DNA of 64,000 nt from Bacteroidota bacterium (GTDB taxonomy: Bacteria > Bacteroidota > Bacteroidia > M30B66). Position 1 is the first letter of the stretch. Each line of letters begins with the position of its first letter. This document shows positions 21,917-32,800 of this stretch, piece by piece. The DNA lies in the NCBI GenBank assembly GCA_027483445.1, contig JAIXUS010000071.1, positions 1 to 64,000 of the forward strand, given 5' to 3'. The notes under the pieces are model-generated. The model had not been told where the DNA came from and ran no database searches. It saw only the letters and a program-made list of their open reading frames with translations. Both the position numbers and the translations under genes were made by a program.

Positions 21917-22908
21917 TGATATTCTTTAAAACACAATCGGAATTTGCGGAGTTTGTGCCCATCGGGATGAAACTCGATCCGGAGTTCACCAAGCTTCCGG
22001 CACAAATTCATTCTGCCCTGAGCCAGTTTGTTCGCAAGGAAATAGGAAGCGCTTTCCTGATGGAGTTGCACTCGGCCTATGACAATGCCACAGAAACCAT
22101 TTACCAGGCAGAAGCGCGGGCATTGCTTCAGAAAACGCTCGCAAACTTTGCCGTTGCGCTCTTTATCCCCAAACACAAAGTTCAGCTCGATTCGTCTGGC
22201 GTTCGCGAGGTGGAGGATTCTGACAGAAAAGGCGCGAAGCCCTACGATACCAGCGAAGCGATTAAAGCCTATGACCGAGATGGATGGGCAGCATTGGAAG
22301 AATTGTTGGAGTATCTCGAATCCAATCGTGCACAGTTCCCAACCTGGGCAAGCTCTGTAGAGTCGACATTGTTCTCTCGCTCATTTGTCCGAACCACGGC
22401 CGACCTTGAGCAATACTCCGGCATCAGACTTTCGCGCCGCTTGTTCAAGCGCATCAAACCGCACCTGTCCATGGCCGCGCGCGCCGGAGTGGTGCCCGTT
22501 ACCGGTGCCCCGTTCTATGAAGAGTTACTTAATCAGCATCTTGCCGGTAATCTTACACCTGAGAACGCCAAACTCATTGAGTTTATCGGACTCATTGTCG
22601 CCAATGGCGCCTTGAAGTCAGCCATGGCCTTGCTGCCTGTAGAGATTTCGGAAGATGGGGTAACCGTAGCCGCTAATACCTCTAATGCGAACATGGTAAG
22701 AACCCGCACGGCTGCCGATGATCAGCTTATTGCCAACGTCGCCAATGAAGCTGAGAAGATTTACAACGAGCAAATCAGCAGCCTTCTCGGTTTTCTGCAA
22801 ACTAATGCTCAGAGCTATCCTCTATTTATCGCCTCCGGAGCTTACCGCCCTTCGTCGAATGGTGCCGCTTTCACAAATAACCCCGATTCACCAACCATAA
22901 TGTTTTAA
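21916..22908 (+). CDS. Head-related structural protein (DUF6712-like)
   Basis: 330 residues, largely helical. It begins MIFFKTQSEFAEFVPIG and contains HSALSQFVRKEIGSAFL and a long helix-rich second half ending with DSPTIMF. The features resemble a Bacteroidota prophage family that I associate with DUF6712; this assignment is from memory of the family and not certain. It overlaps the portal stop by one base. A head-to-tail connector or head-completion role is likely. Confidence 0.55.
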   Translation: MIFFKTQSEFAEFVPIGMKLDPEFTKLPAQIHSALSQFVRKEIGSAFLMELHSAYDNATETIYQAEARALLQKTLANFAVALFIPKHKVQLDSSGVREVEDSDRKGAKPYDTSEAIKAYDRDGWAALEELLEYLESNRAQFPTWASSVESTLFSRSFVRTTADLEQYSGIRLSRRLFKRIKPHLSMAARAGVVPVTGAPFYEELLNQHLAGNLTPENAKLIEFIGLIVANGALKSAMALLPVEISEDGVTVAANTSNANMVRTRTAADDQLIANVANEAEKIYNEQISSLLGFLQTNAQSYPLFIASGAYRPSSNGAAFTNNPDSPTIMF

Positions 22909-22910
22909 CC

Positions 22911-23279
22911 ATGCTTAGATTCATTAAAAAGTGGCCATTAGTCGCCATGTTCATCCCACTGTTATTGTTTGTTTTCTTTTCTGGTCCTGCCTTGGCATAC
23001 GTCGACCGATGGCTAGTTGATTTAACGGGCGAAGAAAGCCTTATTCCGGTGAGTTCCCTTGTCATTTTCGCCATGGGAATATTCGCATGGATGGCTTCGC
23101 TTGACTTGAGTTTCGCCGCCATCAAGTTTAACCTCGACTTCCTTTTCGACTACTACTCAAACCTTAAACAATGCAAAGAAGACTTCCTTTCGCAGTCCGG
23201 CTCATTCCGGCTTTGGTATTTATTTGCCTGGGTAGCACTTTTAATGCTCACCTTCTCGCTTCTGATTGCAGCGCTCTAG
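22911..23279 (+). CDS. Holin-like membrane protein
   Basis: 122 residues with three hydrophobic segments (about residues 8-30, 46-66 and 100-121), a basic N terminus and a short polar loop. It is followed by an overlapping endolysin gene and then a spanin-like gene, which together make a lysis cassette. The holin call comes from topology and this context. Its 3' end overlaps the endolysin by 109 bases. Confidence 0.7.
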   Translation: MLRFIKKWPLVAMFIPLLLFVFFSGPALAYVDRWLVDLTGEESLIPVSSLVIFAMGIFAWMASLDLSFAAIKFNLDFLFDYYSNLKQCKEDFLSQSGSFRLWYLFAWVALLMLTFSLLIAAL

Positions 23280-23773
23280 AGCAGCGGATTCACGATCTGG
23301 CCGTGGCCGACCTCGGTGTTCGCGAGAAAACCGGCCGCAATGACCATCCGCTCATCGCAAAGTGGAATCGCCGCGTAGGAGTGCCGATAAATTCTCCGTA
23401 CTGTGCTAGCTGGGTAGTGAATAAGCTACTTGATGCCGGAGTAATTGAAGTACCGCTAACGGCGTGGAGCCCTTCACTTTTTCCCAAACACGCACGGGTA
23501 ATGTGGGCCGGTGTGCTCATCCCGGGAAAAAAGCTCAGGATGATGGATGTTCTGGGGATGTGGTTCAAATCGCGAAAACGCATTGCCCACGTTGGATTCT
23601 TTCTCTATACCCTTGGAGATCACATCCGCTCAATCGAAGCCAACACATCCACCACAGCCGTTTCCGGAAGCGCCGAAGATCGTGATGCCACCACTGGCGG
23701 AGGTGTGGTCTACAAAACCCGACACCGCCGCGCCTGGTACGGCGCTTCATCATTTAAAAACTGTAAACCATGA
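23171..23773 (+). CDS. Endolysin, NlpC/P60- or CHAP-like peptidase
   Basis: 200 residues. A hydrophobic N terminus (VRLIPALVFICLGSTFNAHLLAS) suggests signal-peptide export. The catalytic Cys lies in NSPYCASWVV, the His in RIAHVGFFL and a polar residue in SIEANTS; this order C, H, N fits cysteine peptidases that cut peptidoglycan. GVREKTGRNDHPLIAKWNRRVG is the substrate-side segment typical of phage members. The gene begins inside the holin gene (109-base overlap) and overlaps the spanin-like gene by four bases. Confidence 0.8.
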   Translation: MQRRLPFAVRLIPALVFICLGSTFNAHLLASDCSALEQRIHDLAVADLGVREKTGRNDHPLIAKWNRRVGVPINSPYCASWVVNKLLDAGVIEVPLTAWSPSLFPKHARVMWAGVLIPGKKLRMMDVLGMWFKSRKRIAHVGFFLYTLGDHIRSIEANTSTTAVSGSAEDRDATTGGGVVYKTRHRRAWYGASSFKNCKP

Positions 23774-24387
23774 TTTCGCTAAGGACAATAACAATTACCG
23801 CTTCGATATTTATAGCCCTTCTGCTTATTGCCGTTGGATTGGAGTTCTGCAACCAAAGGAAGGAGAACCGGCGATTGTCGCTCAATAACCACTCACTGAT
23901 GGCCGAGCGCGATTCGCTTAACGGCATCGCTTACACTCGCTCGATGACCATTCGGGAAATGAAGCAGTATGAGGATACTCTTATTCAGCGCCTTCAGCTC
24001 GAAAACATCTCACTCAAACGACTGAATCGTGTTACGGAAATGAAGGTGAGTTCGTCGCGGAAGAATGTACCGGCAAGGTGGAAGCCTGATACGCTCAAAT
24101 TGCCCGGCAAGATTGATACACTTTACCCCGGCCGCTTTATCAAGCTCAATACCGGATGCATGAGCACATCGGTTTTCTCCCCCGAAGGTTCCGACACCGC
24201 TTACATCTCAGCGAGCTGCGATGTTTCTGGATTGTTGGCCATATACCAGGGCAAGCGCATCCGACAGCGGTATTTGTTCGGCCTTCCCATTTGGCGCACA
24301 GGCCCAAGAGCCACAACAGCACAATTCGTTTCTGATTGCGACAGCCTTCAGGTTATCATCCGTGATATTGAGATTCGCCATGATTGA
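23770..24387 (+). CDS. Spanin-like i-protein (Rz-like)
   Basis: 205 residues. One N-terminal transmembrane segment (ITITASIFIALLLIAVGLEF) is followed by a long heptad-patterned, charged region (about 30-95) and a C-terminal periplasmic part. This is the topology of an inner-membrane spanin, which bridges to the outer membrane after endolysin action. The gene overlaps the endolysin by four bases (ATGA). No separate lipoprotein o-spanin was recognised, so this could be a single-component system. Confidence 0.65.
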   Translation: MISLRTITITASIFIALLLIAVGLEFCNQRKENRRLSLNNHSLMAERDSLNGIAYTRSMTIREMKQYEDTLIQRLQLENISLKRLNRVTEMKVSSSRKNVPARWKPDTLKLPGKIDTLYPGRFIKLNTGCMSTSVFSPEGSDTAYISASCDVSGLLAIYQGKRIRQRYLFGLPIWRTGPRATTAQFVSDCDSLQVIIRDIEIRHD

Positions 24388-25177
24388 CGTGGAATTCAAA
24401 TATGAGAAGCCTTCCGGTGAGGGTTTTCAGGTAATTCGATCAACGAAATTCCGCTGGCCGGAATCGCTCGACGAGCTCACCGCCGATCAGTACGTGCGCT
24501 TTATTGAATTGCTTGAAAAACAGCAACTTGAAGACGTGGCTAAAATCAACTTGTTTTTCGCCATCTCTGGGTGCTCGAAGTGGTTTGTTCTTCGCCGCAT
24601 GCGCCCCGATGAATTCAAAACACAGGTGATTCACGGGCTTGTCGACCCACTTTTAGAGTCTAATTCGATGAAAGAAGGGCTGATGATGCATGCGTTTCGT
24701 GGGATGGTTGGGATGGATCAGTATTTTTCCAACTTCACTTGGGGCCAATTCTGCCTCGTTGATGCCTATTTCACCAAGTATCAGCAAGGATTGACAGATC
24801 TTTTAGATTCCATTTGCGCGCTGATTTACGTTCCTTCAGGAAATCAGTTCGATGCAGAAAAAGCAGACGACTACCTTACATTTTGGAGCGAACAGGCGCA
24901 CTACTTAAAACGCGCTGTTTTGCTCAACTTCTCCATGATAAAGCGATTCATAGCCGAAGATGGATGGTATCCAAAGCTATTCCCAAAACCTCAGGCCGAG
25001 AAAGCTCTAGAGGCATCGGTTACTCCTAAAGATGTCGATTACCAGGAGCTCACCATCGGCCTTTCCGGTGGGCCATTTGGACCGCGAGAATTGCTCGACC
25101 GCGAGCCTGTTCACAATGTGCTCAAGTATATCGACATGCAGCTCTCTAAATCGAAACCTAAGCCGGGTAAATCATGA
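24380..25177 (+). CDS. Hypothetical phage protein, tail or head assembly
   Basis: 265 residues, mostly helical with aromatic-rich patches (FRWPESLDELTADQYVRFIELLEK). No family was recognised. The start at 24380 (MIDVEFKYEKPS) is chosen because the longer frame from 24221 runs through the spanin gene. It overlaps the spanin gene by eight bases and the next gene by four. Its position between lysis and tail genes suggests a tail-assembly or connector role. Confidence 0.55.
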   Translation: MIDVEFKYEKPSGEGFQVIRSTKFRWPESLDELTADQYVRFIELLEKQQLEDVAKINLFFAISGCSKWFVLRRMRPDEFKTQVIHGLVDPLLESNSMKEGLMMHAFRGMVGMDQYFSNFTWGQFCLVDAYFTKYQQGLTDLLDSICALIYVPSGNQFDAEKADDYLTFWSEQAHYLKRAVLLNFSMIKRFIAEDGWYPKLFPKPQAEKALEASVTPKDVDYQELTIGLSGGPFGPRELLDREPVHNVLKYIDMQLSKSKPKPGKS

Positions 25178-25659
25178 ATAAAATCCTATCAAAAACAGAC
25201 TTTGTAGCATTCATGCGCAAAGTGAGCGATGAAGCCCTTGTTGGAGTTGAAGGATACACAGGGTACGATAGTCACGTTTTCCGTTCTTACGAAGAGGCGA
25301 AGGCGAAACTCGATAATGGTCAGCTTAAATGGCCGGCAATCCAGATGGGCAGGATTTCAGGTCGCGGATCCGGTAAAATGGATTCCAATTTCGACATCAA
25401 ACGGGTATCGTTTGCCGTGCTTTACCCTGCCGGAGATCAGGATTTTGAACGCGAGGATGAAGCAGTTGACAAAGCCTTGGAAGTTGGTTGGAAGCTGATT
25501 GAGCGGATGCTTAAGTATGCCACTCGAATCGACTATGTTCAGCGATTTTCGCTTGATTCAATTACCTACGACGAGGTGCGCTCTATGCTCGACCAGAGCG
25601 CCGGAGTTCAATTTAATCTTGAGATTGGTTCGCTTCGAAACCTTGACAATGAATTCTGA
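25174..25659 (+). CDS. Putative head-tail connector or tail-completion protein
   Basis: 161 residues. Two helices with a strand-rich middle (FDIKRVSFAVLYPAGDQDFEREDEAVDKALEVGWKLI) and a C-terminal VQFNLEIGSLRNLD resemble phage tail-completion proteins (gp17/lambda U-like size and layout). ATGA overlap with the preceding gene and position before the tail genes support this. It remains a position-based guess. Confidence 0.5.
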   Translation: MNKILSKTDFVAFMRKVSDEALVGVEGYTGYDSHVFRSYEEAKAKLDNGQLKWPAIQMGRISGRGSGKMDSNFDIKRVSFAVLYPAGDQDFEREDEAVDKALEVGWKLIERMLKYATRIDYVQRFSLDSITYDEVRSMLDQSAGVQFNLEIGSLRNLDNEF

Positions 25660-25662
25660 ACC

Positions 25663-27219
25663 ATGGCCAGCGCAATCACACCGATAAAAAGCCCTTTTTT
25701 TTCTCGCGACGAACTCAAATTTGACGTTCGTTCGGACATGTTTGTGCCACCATTTTTAGCCACCGGTTGGATAAAACTCAACGGTGTTCCTGCAGATGGC
25801 GCTCAATGGAAGTTTATCTCTCCCAAAGGGAGTTTTACCCTGACTTGGAAAAGCGCTGTTTTCTTAGCAAACTCTCAGGTTTTAATTGGTGCGGATGAGT
25901 TTTTTTGCCACCAAAACGCCGTTGCTTTTCTCAATAATCACTATCTATTCAATAGATATTGGGTGGCCGATTATGATGGTCCGAATTTTCGGATATCCAT
26001 AACCCCTCGCAGCTATGGCACCGATTTCGCTTTTACCGACTCGGTATTTACCGCGCCGACCACATCGAACTTTGCTCCAGGTAGTAATCCAATCAATAAT
26101 CTGCAGGTTGGTATAATCCTTCGCAAGCGCTCTGATTCAAATGAAGAAGGTGATATATTTTTTGAATCCACTTCTCCCATCACCGGCGACACCAACTCGA
26201 CATTCTTTCGTCTGGAACGGGCCCTGCATAGCCTTACCGAGTTCACTCCCCCGGGGATTGTCCAAACTGAGGTGTCGGAAGCCACCGGCCACATGGCCAG
26301 ATATGATATCGCCCTCTATGATGTGTTTGGGGCGCCGCCCGTTCAATCGCCACTTTCCAAAACCACCAATCGAATAATCGTTCGCGGAGGTTCGCGCGTT
26401 GAGAACTACACACTTTGGGAGAATTTCCTGACGGATTTCTTGGTGGGCGACCAAAACGGAGTGCTTCACAATACCACTGTTCGGTATGCGACGCCCATTC
26501 AAGAGCTCTATACCTACTGGCTAAACGGTTGGGGCAATGACTCGTTTCAGCTATTCTACACCATTGCTTTCAATGATGGCACCCCTGCAGCTACTTTCTT
26601 GGTTGACACTTTTACTGCTGCACTTCATACTGTTCAAATTCTGCCCTGCGGAATTCGGAATACTGAGGTTATGGAGCAGCTTGAAATTATGGATAAAACC
26701 ATTGATGATGTAGCTTCAATCTTCTTTGGTTTACGCACACAGTTTACTGGTGCACTGGTGGCCAATATTGGAGTGATTTACCCGGAGGAATCGAAGTATG
26801 GCGAGAAATACTTCCTCTTCGAGAACTCTTATTCTGGTGCCGAGGTGGTTCGCCTTACCGGCACTCATTCAGAAGGCATTGAAGTGAGCAAAGAGGTGTA
26901 TCGGAAGTTGGACATTCCGGAAAGACACTGGAAGCGCCGAAAAATCGCATCACGTAAACTGCATTACCGGCAAGTTTACAAATGCTCAACCGGACTGCGA
27001 ACTTGGGAACAAATGCTCAACCTCATTGACCTGGTACTTTCCGAAAACGTTTGGGAAATTGACTACACGACATCAGTTCGCATTCCCATTGAAATTGAAC
27101 CGGGAACCTTCACCCTTCGCCAGTTTAACCGCGATGGCCAGCACTTCTTTGGATTTTCCTTCGAATACGCGCGCGCCTACGAGGATGAGTCAACCGGATT
27201 GCTAAATAACTTCTTCTGA
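25663..27219 (+). CDS. Large phage structural protein of unknown family
   Basis: 518 residues, predominantly predicted beta strand with Gly, Asn, Phe and Thr enrichment and no coiled coil. Motifs such as GIILRKRSDSNEEGDIFF and IRVPIEIEPGTFTLRQFN-like segments suggest a beta-sandwich rich virion protein. The stop shares one base with the next ATG. It precedes the baseplate-like and tape measure genes, so a tail or distal tail role is likely; no specific function was recognised. Confidence 0.55.
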   Translation: MASAITPIKSPFFSRDELKFDVRSDMFVPPFLATGWIKLNGVPADGAQWKFISPKGSFTLTWKSAVFLANSQVLIGADEFFCHQNAVAFLNNHYLFNRYWVADYDGPNFRISITPRSYGTDFAFTDSVFTAPTTSNFAPGSNPINNLQVGIILRKRSDSNEEGDIFFESTSPITGDTNSTFFRLERALHSLTEFTPPGIVQTEVSEATGHMARYDIALYDVFGAPPVQSPLSKTTNRIIVRGGSRVENYTLWENFLTDFLVGDQNGVLHNTTVRYATPIQELYTYWLNGWGNDSFQLFYTIAFNDGTPAATFLVDTFTAALHTVQILPCGIRNTEVMEQLEIMDKTIDDVASIFFGLRTQFTGALVANIGVIYPEESKYGEKYFLFENSYSGAEVVRLTGTHSEGIEVSKEVYRKLDIPERHWKRRKIASRKLHYRQVYKCSTGLRTWEQMLNLIDLVLSENVWEIDYTTSVRIPIEIEPGTFTLRQFNRDGQHFFGFSFEYARAYEDESTGLLNNFF

Positions 27220-29453
27220 TGGACGGGGTAAAGATTGGAGATGAATTTTTAGATCCGCCATTCGATGCGGAAATTGCCGTTGAGCTTAACCTTGGAATCT
27301 TCGATGAAGAAGTTATTCCAGGATCTCTGACATTTCCCAATAATTTCCCGGCCACCGAACGCAACAATCGTATATTTAAACACAGCCACCACATTGACGT
27401 TGCGCCTAAAATTGACATTTTAGAAGGTGTATTTTATCTGATGGGAAATCCCATCGATCGATGCAAGGTTTTGCGCCTGGAATCGACCAAAGATGTGCAC
27501 CGGGTATCGATAATCCTGAACGGCCTTTCTGTGGATTTGAAAGGAATGAAGATCAAAGACATTAAACTGGATAGGTTTAATGCCAGCTTTGACACCCTTT
27601 CCGAACTGGTGAGCTACATGAATGACTGCAATCAGCTTGGCGCTGACTCGCTTTTTGTGTGGCCCAGAATACGCAACTCCAAAGGCTTTGAAGGCCTTGA
27701 AAATGCAGGGTATCTCCTCGATCATTTCGACGGTATTCTCAATCGTTGGACATCGGCTACAGAAATCACTCCTTATTCGGAGGATTCCGCTGTTGACCGC
27801 CATTTCCCCCGCTATTTTTTCTCCCCCAAAATTCGTGAGCTCATTCTGCTTAAATCTCTCTTTGCGCAGTTTGGGTATAGCATTGAAGGCACGTTCGTAA
27901 ATGACCCCGAACAGAACGAACTGAGCTTCTACACGAATCGCCTTGTAAAATGCGACCGCCGCGACATTATTCAGGTATCCACCCCTATTTACAACGGTGA
28001 ATACTACACCGATAATGAGGTAATAAACTGGCCGGGATACTCTATTCCTTTCGAATCGGTTCACATGCCAACACCTTCGGTTGGGCAAACTGTGTCAGAT
28101 CAAGACTACAACTCAGCAGTTGATATAATTCCGGGCAGAACAAAGATTCTGGTGGAGAAGTCGCGCAAATATCGTGTTGGTGCTAAAGGAGTAGTAAACA
28201 CAACGGCCACTGCTATTGCCGCCAATATCTTTATAATGGCGCCCGTTGGGCCAAACGGCACATTTACCTTCGTGGGAATGTACCCGGTGTTTATCACTTT
28301 TGTAACCCCTGAGCAGGAGACTGCTTTTGAATTTTCCACTGAAATTGACCTTCCAAACGCGCCTTCAATCTGGGATTTACCCAATGAGTTGGCAATTGTT
28401 GTGGGTATTCAAACGCCGTCCGATCCAAATGCCTCAATAAGCGACTTTATCGTTCAAGTGGCAGAGGTGACCGACAGCCCTCAATACGTAATTGAACCGC
28501 TAGAGGCTGCCCAATTCCTTCCTGATATCACAGTGGAAGATTGGCTGATATCTCTCAAATCAACCTTCAACCTTCGCTTTGGATTTAATCCATTCAATAA
28601 GAGCGTGATTATTGATTACAAATCGAAGTCGCTAAATGCACCGATTACCGTTGTTGATGCCCGAATGTCGGATGATGTTCCGCTGAAAACCATCACCCGT
28701 AAAACCGGCTACACATACTCATTCCCATTCGATAGTGCTCCCGGTGGATATTCAGAGGATAAGATTTCTGCATTGACCAGAGATAAACTGGCCGGATATT
28801 CACCCGATGATGTTTCTGCCGGGAATAGGCTATATGCAAGCCCTGTTGATGGCATGATTTACCGACACGTATCGATATCATCGCCGATGAATCGCTACTT
28901 CTACGGTGACCAGGTAATTGGTGATGGATCTACACAAGTTGAAATTCCTTCGCGAGTGCCGATGTTGATGGATATTCTGCCCGACGATGGCCGCCCTGGG
29001 CAGCTTCAGCCATTTATTGAAATGCCACTCATAGCGCCGCGATATGAGCAAATTCCAGAGCCGTTGCAGTTTCTGTTTATAACCTATTACCGCGGCTTTG
29101 TAGAGAACCAAGCCGGCACGGCAACACTTCCAGCTGCATCTTCTTTGGCGACCGCTCCCAATGGAGACTCCATCGGCAACATCGAACTGTGGTTCAATTC
29201 AGATCGTCCAAAATCTCTTTACAACCTGTTTTTTCGCCGTTGGAATTCCTTTGAGAATACCACCGAACGCCTTCGAGATCTGATTGAACTCGATTTCGAG
29301 CTCATTCAGAAATTCTACACCCACCAGTTTCGGCTTCTCAATACTGTTTTTGTGCCGGATAAACTTCTGTTTACCGTGAAATCTGGAGTAATTGACAAGG
29401 CCGAAGTGGAGATGTACCGAAATAATTACGAGTATGAGCCGCCGCAGCAATAA
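27219..29453 (+). CDS. Large tail or baseplate-like protein
   Basis: 744 residues, strand-rich with short helices. The start (MDGVKIGDEFLDPPFDAEIAVELN) and the block SIILNGLSVDLKGMKIKDI resemble the first domains of distal-tail and baseplate proteins seen in Bacteroidota prophages. A later segment (DITVEDWLISLKSTFNLRFGFNPFNKSVIIDY) is like the tail-hub type. No enzymatic motif was identified. The gene overlaps its 5' neighbour by one base and its 3' neighbour by 20. Confidence 0.55.
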   Translation: MDGVKIGDEFLDPPFDAEIAVELNLGIFDEEVIPGSLTFPNNFPATERNNRIFKHSHHIDVAPKIDILEGVFYLMGNPIDRCKVLRLESTKDVHRVSIILNGLSVDLKGMKIKDIKLDRFNASFDTLSELVSYMNDCNQLGADSLFVWPRIRNSKGFEGLENAGYLLDHFDGILNRWTSATEITPYSEDSAVDRHFPRYFFSPKIRELILLKSLFAQFGYSIEGTFVNDPEQNELSFYTNRLVKCDRRDIIQVSTPIYNGEYYTDNEVINWPGYSIPFESVHMPTPSVGQTVSDQDYNSAVDIIPGRTKILVEKSRKYRVGAKGVVNTTATAIAANIFIMAPVGPNGTFTFVGMYPVFITFVTPEQETAFEFSTEIDLPNAPSIWDLPNELAIVVGIQTPSDPNASISDFIVQVAEVTDSPQYVIEPLEAAQFLPDITVEDWLISLKSTFNLRFGFNPFNKSVIIDYKSKSLNAPITVVDARMSDDVPLKTITRKTGYTYSFPFDSAPGGYSEDKISALTRDKLAGYSPDDVSAGNRLYASPVDGMIYRHVSISSPMNRYFYGDQVIGDGSTQVEIPSRVPMLMDILPDDGRPGQLQPFIEMPLIAPRYEQIPEPLQFLFITYYRGFVENQAGTATLPAASSLATAPNGDSIGNIELWFNSDRPKSLYNLFFRRWNSFENTTERLRDLIELDFELIQKFYTHQFRLLNTVFVPDKLLFTVKSGVIDKAEVEMYRNNYEYEPPQQ

Positions 29454-29874
29454 TATCTGGTTTCAATTTAATCGCCGGGTAATTGAATGGACTCGCGAAA
29501 CGTTCGACGAGCAGAGCAAAGCCCTGCAGCGTGCCATAAAAAAAGGCACCGACCGAACAGTTTCATCCCTTCAATACGTCAATTCGAGAGATACCGGCAT
29601 GGTAAACTATGCCGGATTTCGATTCGAAAAGACGGCCATCTACATTGAAAAAGGTGTGGGTGGAGTTTACAAAGTAGACCCCAAAGGCTCGGGCATTGTG
29701 GTTCGGAAAACACCCGGGCCGATAAACCGCCAAAAAGCGCCTTGGCTTGCCCCTGTGATGGAAAAGCGCCTGGCATTGCTCACTGAATTGGTATCTGAAG
29801 AATGGGCAAAAGTTGTGGGACAAACCACAGCCGAAACCCTTGAAAATACTGTCAAACTTAAAGGCATTCGATAA
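29434..29874 (+). CDS. Minor tail or connector protein
   Basis: 146 residues. Basic and helical N terminus (RRVIEWTRETFDEQSKALQRAIKKGTDRTV), then a TGMVNYAGFRF segment and a helical end. This layout resembles HK97 gp10-type tail-component proteins that carry a helix and a short strand motif. The ATG at 29434 is chosen; the longer frame from 29392 would overlap the previous gene more. The stop shares a base with the tape measure ATG. Confidence 0.5.
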   Translation: MSRRSNNIWFQFNRRVIEWTRETFDEQSKALQRAIKKGTDRTVSSLQYVNSRDTGMVNYAGFRFEKTAIYIEKGVGGVYKVDPKGSGIVVRKTPGPINRQKAPWLAPVMEKRLALLTELVSEEWAKVVGQTTAETLENTVKLKGIR

Positions 29875-32800
29875 TGTCAGACGTAACGAACAGCGCACGG
29901 GTAAACGTGTACATTAACGGGCAATCGGGGATTGCGGAGATTGAAAAGCTTGAACGCAAGATGATCAAGCTTGGCAAAGAAGTTAATCGGGTAGGGAAGG
30001 ACTCTGAACTTGGGCGCAAGCTTCAGGCTGAGATGCGCCTAGCGCAAGGTGAAGTTGATAAGCTGGCTAAAAAAATCAACCTCTCTACGATGTCGATTAA
30101 ACAGCTTTCCTCAGAAGCAACACGCCTTCGCCGCTTACGCGACATGGCGCAGCCAGGAACGCAGGAGTTTGTTCGCCTAAATCGGGAGCTCAAAGCCGTA
30201 AATGACAGAATGCGCGTGGTTCAAACCGGACTTGGTTCTTTTGGTCAGGCTTGGAAAATGGTGTGGGATCAGATGAAAGGCTTCAACCTTGCGCTGGTTG
30301 GAATCTTTGCCGGGAATTTGATTTTCACCTGGTTCAAAGATGTTATTCGTGGAGCCTCTGACTTGAGCGACCAAATGGCCGACATTCAGAAGACCACAGG
30401 AATGACAAAGCGAGAAGTTCGGGAGTTAAATAAAGAATTCTCCCAACTTGATACCCGAACGCCAACAAAAGATTTGCGCGAAATGGCCATCGTCGCAGGT
30501 CAACTTGGAATTGCCAAAGAGGATATTGCCGCATTTGTGAAGTCTGTCGACACAGCAAATGTGGCTCTTGGGGATGAATTTACCGGAGGTGCCTCGCAGG
30601 TTGCCGAAGAGCTCGGAAAGCTCAGAAACATATTCACCGACCTGAAATCAGAAAGAGTAGACCAGGATCTACTCAGAATCGGTAATGCCTTCAACGTCTT
30701 AGCTGCTGAAGGCGCAGCAACAGGACCGGTAATGTCCGAGAACTCAAACCGGATTGGCGGTTATGGTATCCAAGTCGGCCTTACCACCGGACAGGTGATC
30801 GGACTTGCAGCAGCTCAACAGGAGCTCAACATCGCATCCGAGCGCGGTTCAACCGCCATCATAAGGATTCTTCAGAAAATGCTTCAAGAGGTTGAGACCT
30901 TCTCCGAAGTTGCCGGATTACCGGTTGCCGAATTCAAAAAGATGCTCGACACCGACCTTTTTGGCGCGTTCATGAAAGTTGTGGAAGGCTCTCGAAAAGT
31001 CGGAAACTCAAACACCAAACTTGCCGCAATTATTGATGAACTAGAAGTTAGTGGAGCCGGAGCATCAGAGGTATTCGCCAAGTTCGGAGCGAACGTTGAG
31101 CTTGTTAAACAAAAGGCTGATTTAGCTACCAAATCGCTTGGAGGAACTCAATCCATCATGGATGAATTCCGGCTTAAGAATGAGAACGCCGCGGCAGCTG
31201 CAGAAAAGATTGGAAAGGCAATTTCCGGATGGTTCACTCGGAAATTCGTTGAGCCAGCTGAGCGATTTTTAGTTTGGCTTGGAAAGGCCACCGGTTTGAT
31301 TACCTCAATGACTGAAAAGCTACAGGCTGAACGCACGGAGCTTGTTTTAACAGAAATGAAGCTTAAGGATGTAAATCTTAAGCAGGAAGATAGAGTTAAA
31401 CTCATCCAAGAGCTTCAGAATAAATACCCTCAATACCTTGGAAATCTCGATGCTGAAACGGTTAAAAACGACGAGCTTTTCCGGGCAATTCAGAAGACCA
31501 ATAAAGAGCTGGTAAACCGAATTATTATTTCAAAACGACAGGAGGAAATTGACAAGCAAAGCGAGGAAATCGCTAAAAAGCTTGAGCGTCGTTTAGAGTT
31601 GGAGGACCAACTAGCCACTAGGATTGCAAAATTGGTTCAGGAAAACTCTAAACTAAAGATTCCCGAAGGCGACCTTCAAACACAGGCTACATCTATACTT
31701 GCGCAGCTTGAGGCTGCAGGGCAGAAAAACTACTCTTTGTTCTCTGATTATATGAGAATAACCCGCGCCCTTCGCGATTATCAAGATGTTTTGGCTTTGG
31801 AAAACGCAGAGACTGAAAAGGGTAATAAATTGATTCAGGCGCGTGCTGAATTACTCAAAAGATTGGGCATCGAGGAGGAGAAATCAAGCCCAAGCGAGCA
31901 AGTTGTTGCTCCAGTTGCTGCGACTGGTCAAATAGCTTTTGATTTTTCAAAAGACGAAAAAAAAGAAAAGAAAAAGAAAGAGCCTTTTAAATTTGATTTA
32001 TCAAAGCTTGGAGAATACAAACAGCAGATTGAGCAATTTTATAACGATGTTTCTCTTCTTTACGCCACAGACAGAGAAATTGCCATAAATGAAGCGACTC
32101 GTAAATACGACTCTCTTCTCGATAAAAACTGGCATTTACAGCAGGAATTACTCGCTGCAATTTGGACCGGAGATAAAAAGGAACGTGCGGCCGCCCAAAA
32201 GCAGTTGGCAGCTTTAATGCGTGATGAGGAAGCTATTTATGCTCAAAGAGCAGAAGCAGCAGGAAGAGCAGAAGCAGAAATTAATCGAAAAAGAGCAGAG
32301 GCTCGATTGGATGCTGAAAAGCAGATAAAAGCAGCACTACTTACTCCTCAACAGGCTGAAATTGCCCAAGCACTTGAGCACTATAATTTGTTGATTGAAC
32401 TTGCTAAACAATACGGCATAGACTATACCAAACTTGTTGAAGCAAGGGAGAAAGCGGTTAAAGAAATAACTGAAAAACACCAGAAGGAAACAGAAAAAGC
32501 GCAGCAAGAAAGAAATCAGCGAATTGTGGATACTGTGGGACGGTACACAACAGAGGCTATTAATATCATCAACCCTATTGTTCAGTCAATAAACAACTTT
32601 GCAGAACGCCAAATTCTTGAATCAGATAGAGTAGCCCAGCAAAGGATGGCGAACCTTGATAAAGCGCGTGATAGAGGGTTAATTACTGAGCAACAATACC
32701 AAGACAAGAAGCTTGCACTTGAAAAGAAGCAAGCCAAAGAGATTGGAGCAATAAAGCGGAAACAGGCTATTGCCGACAGAATAGCGGCAACCGCTTCGGT

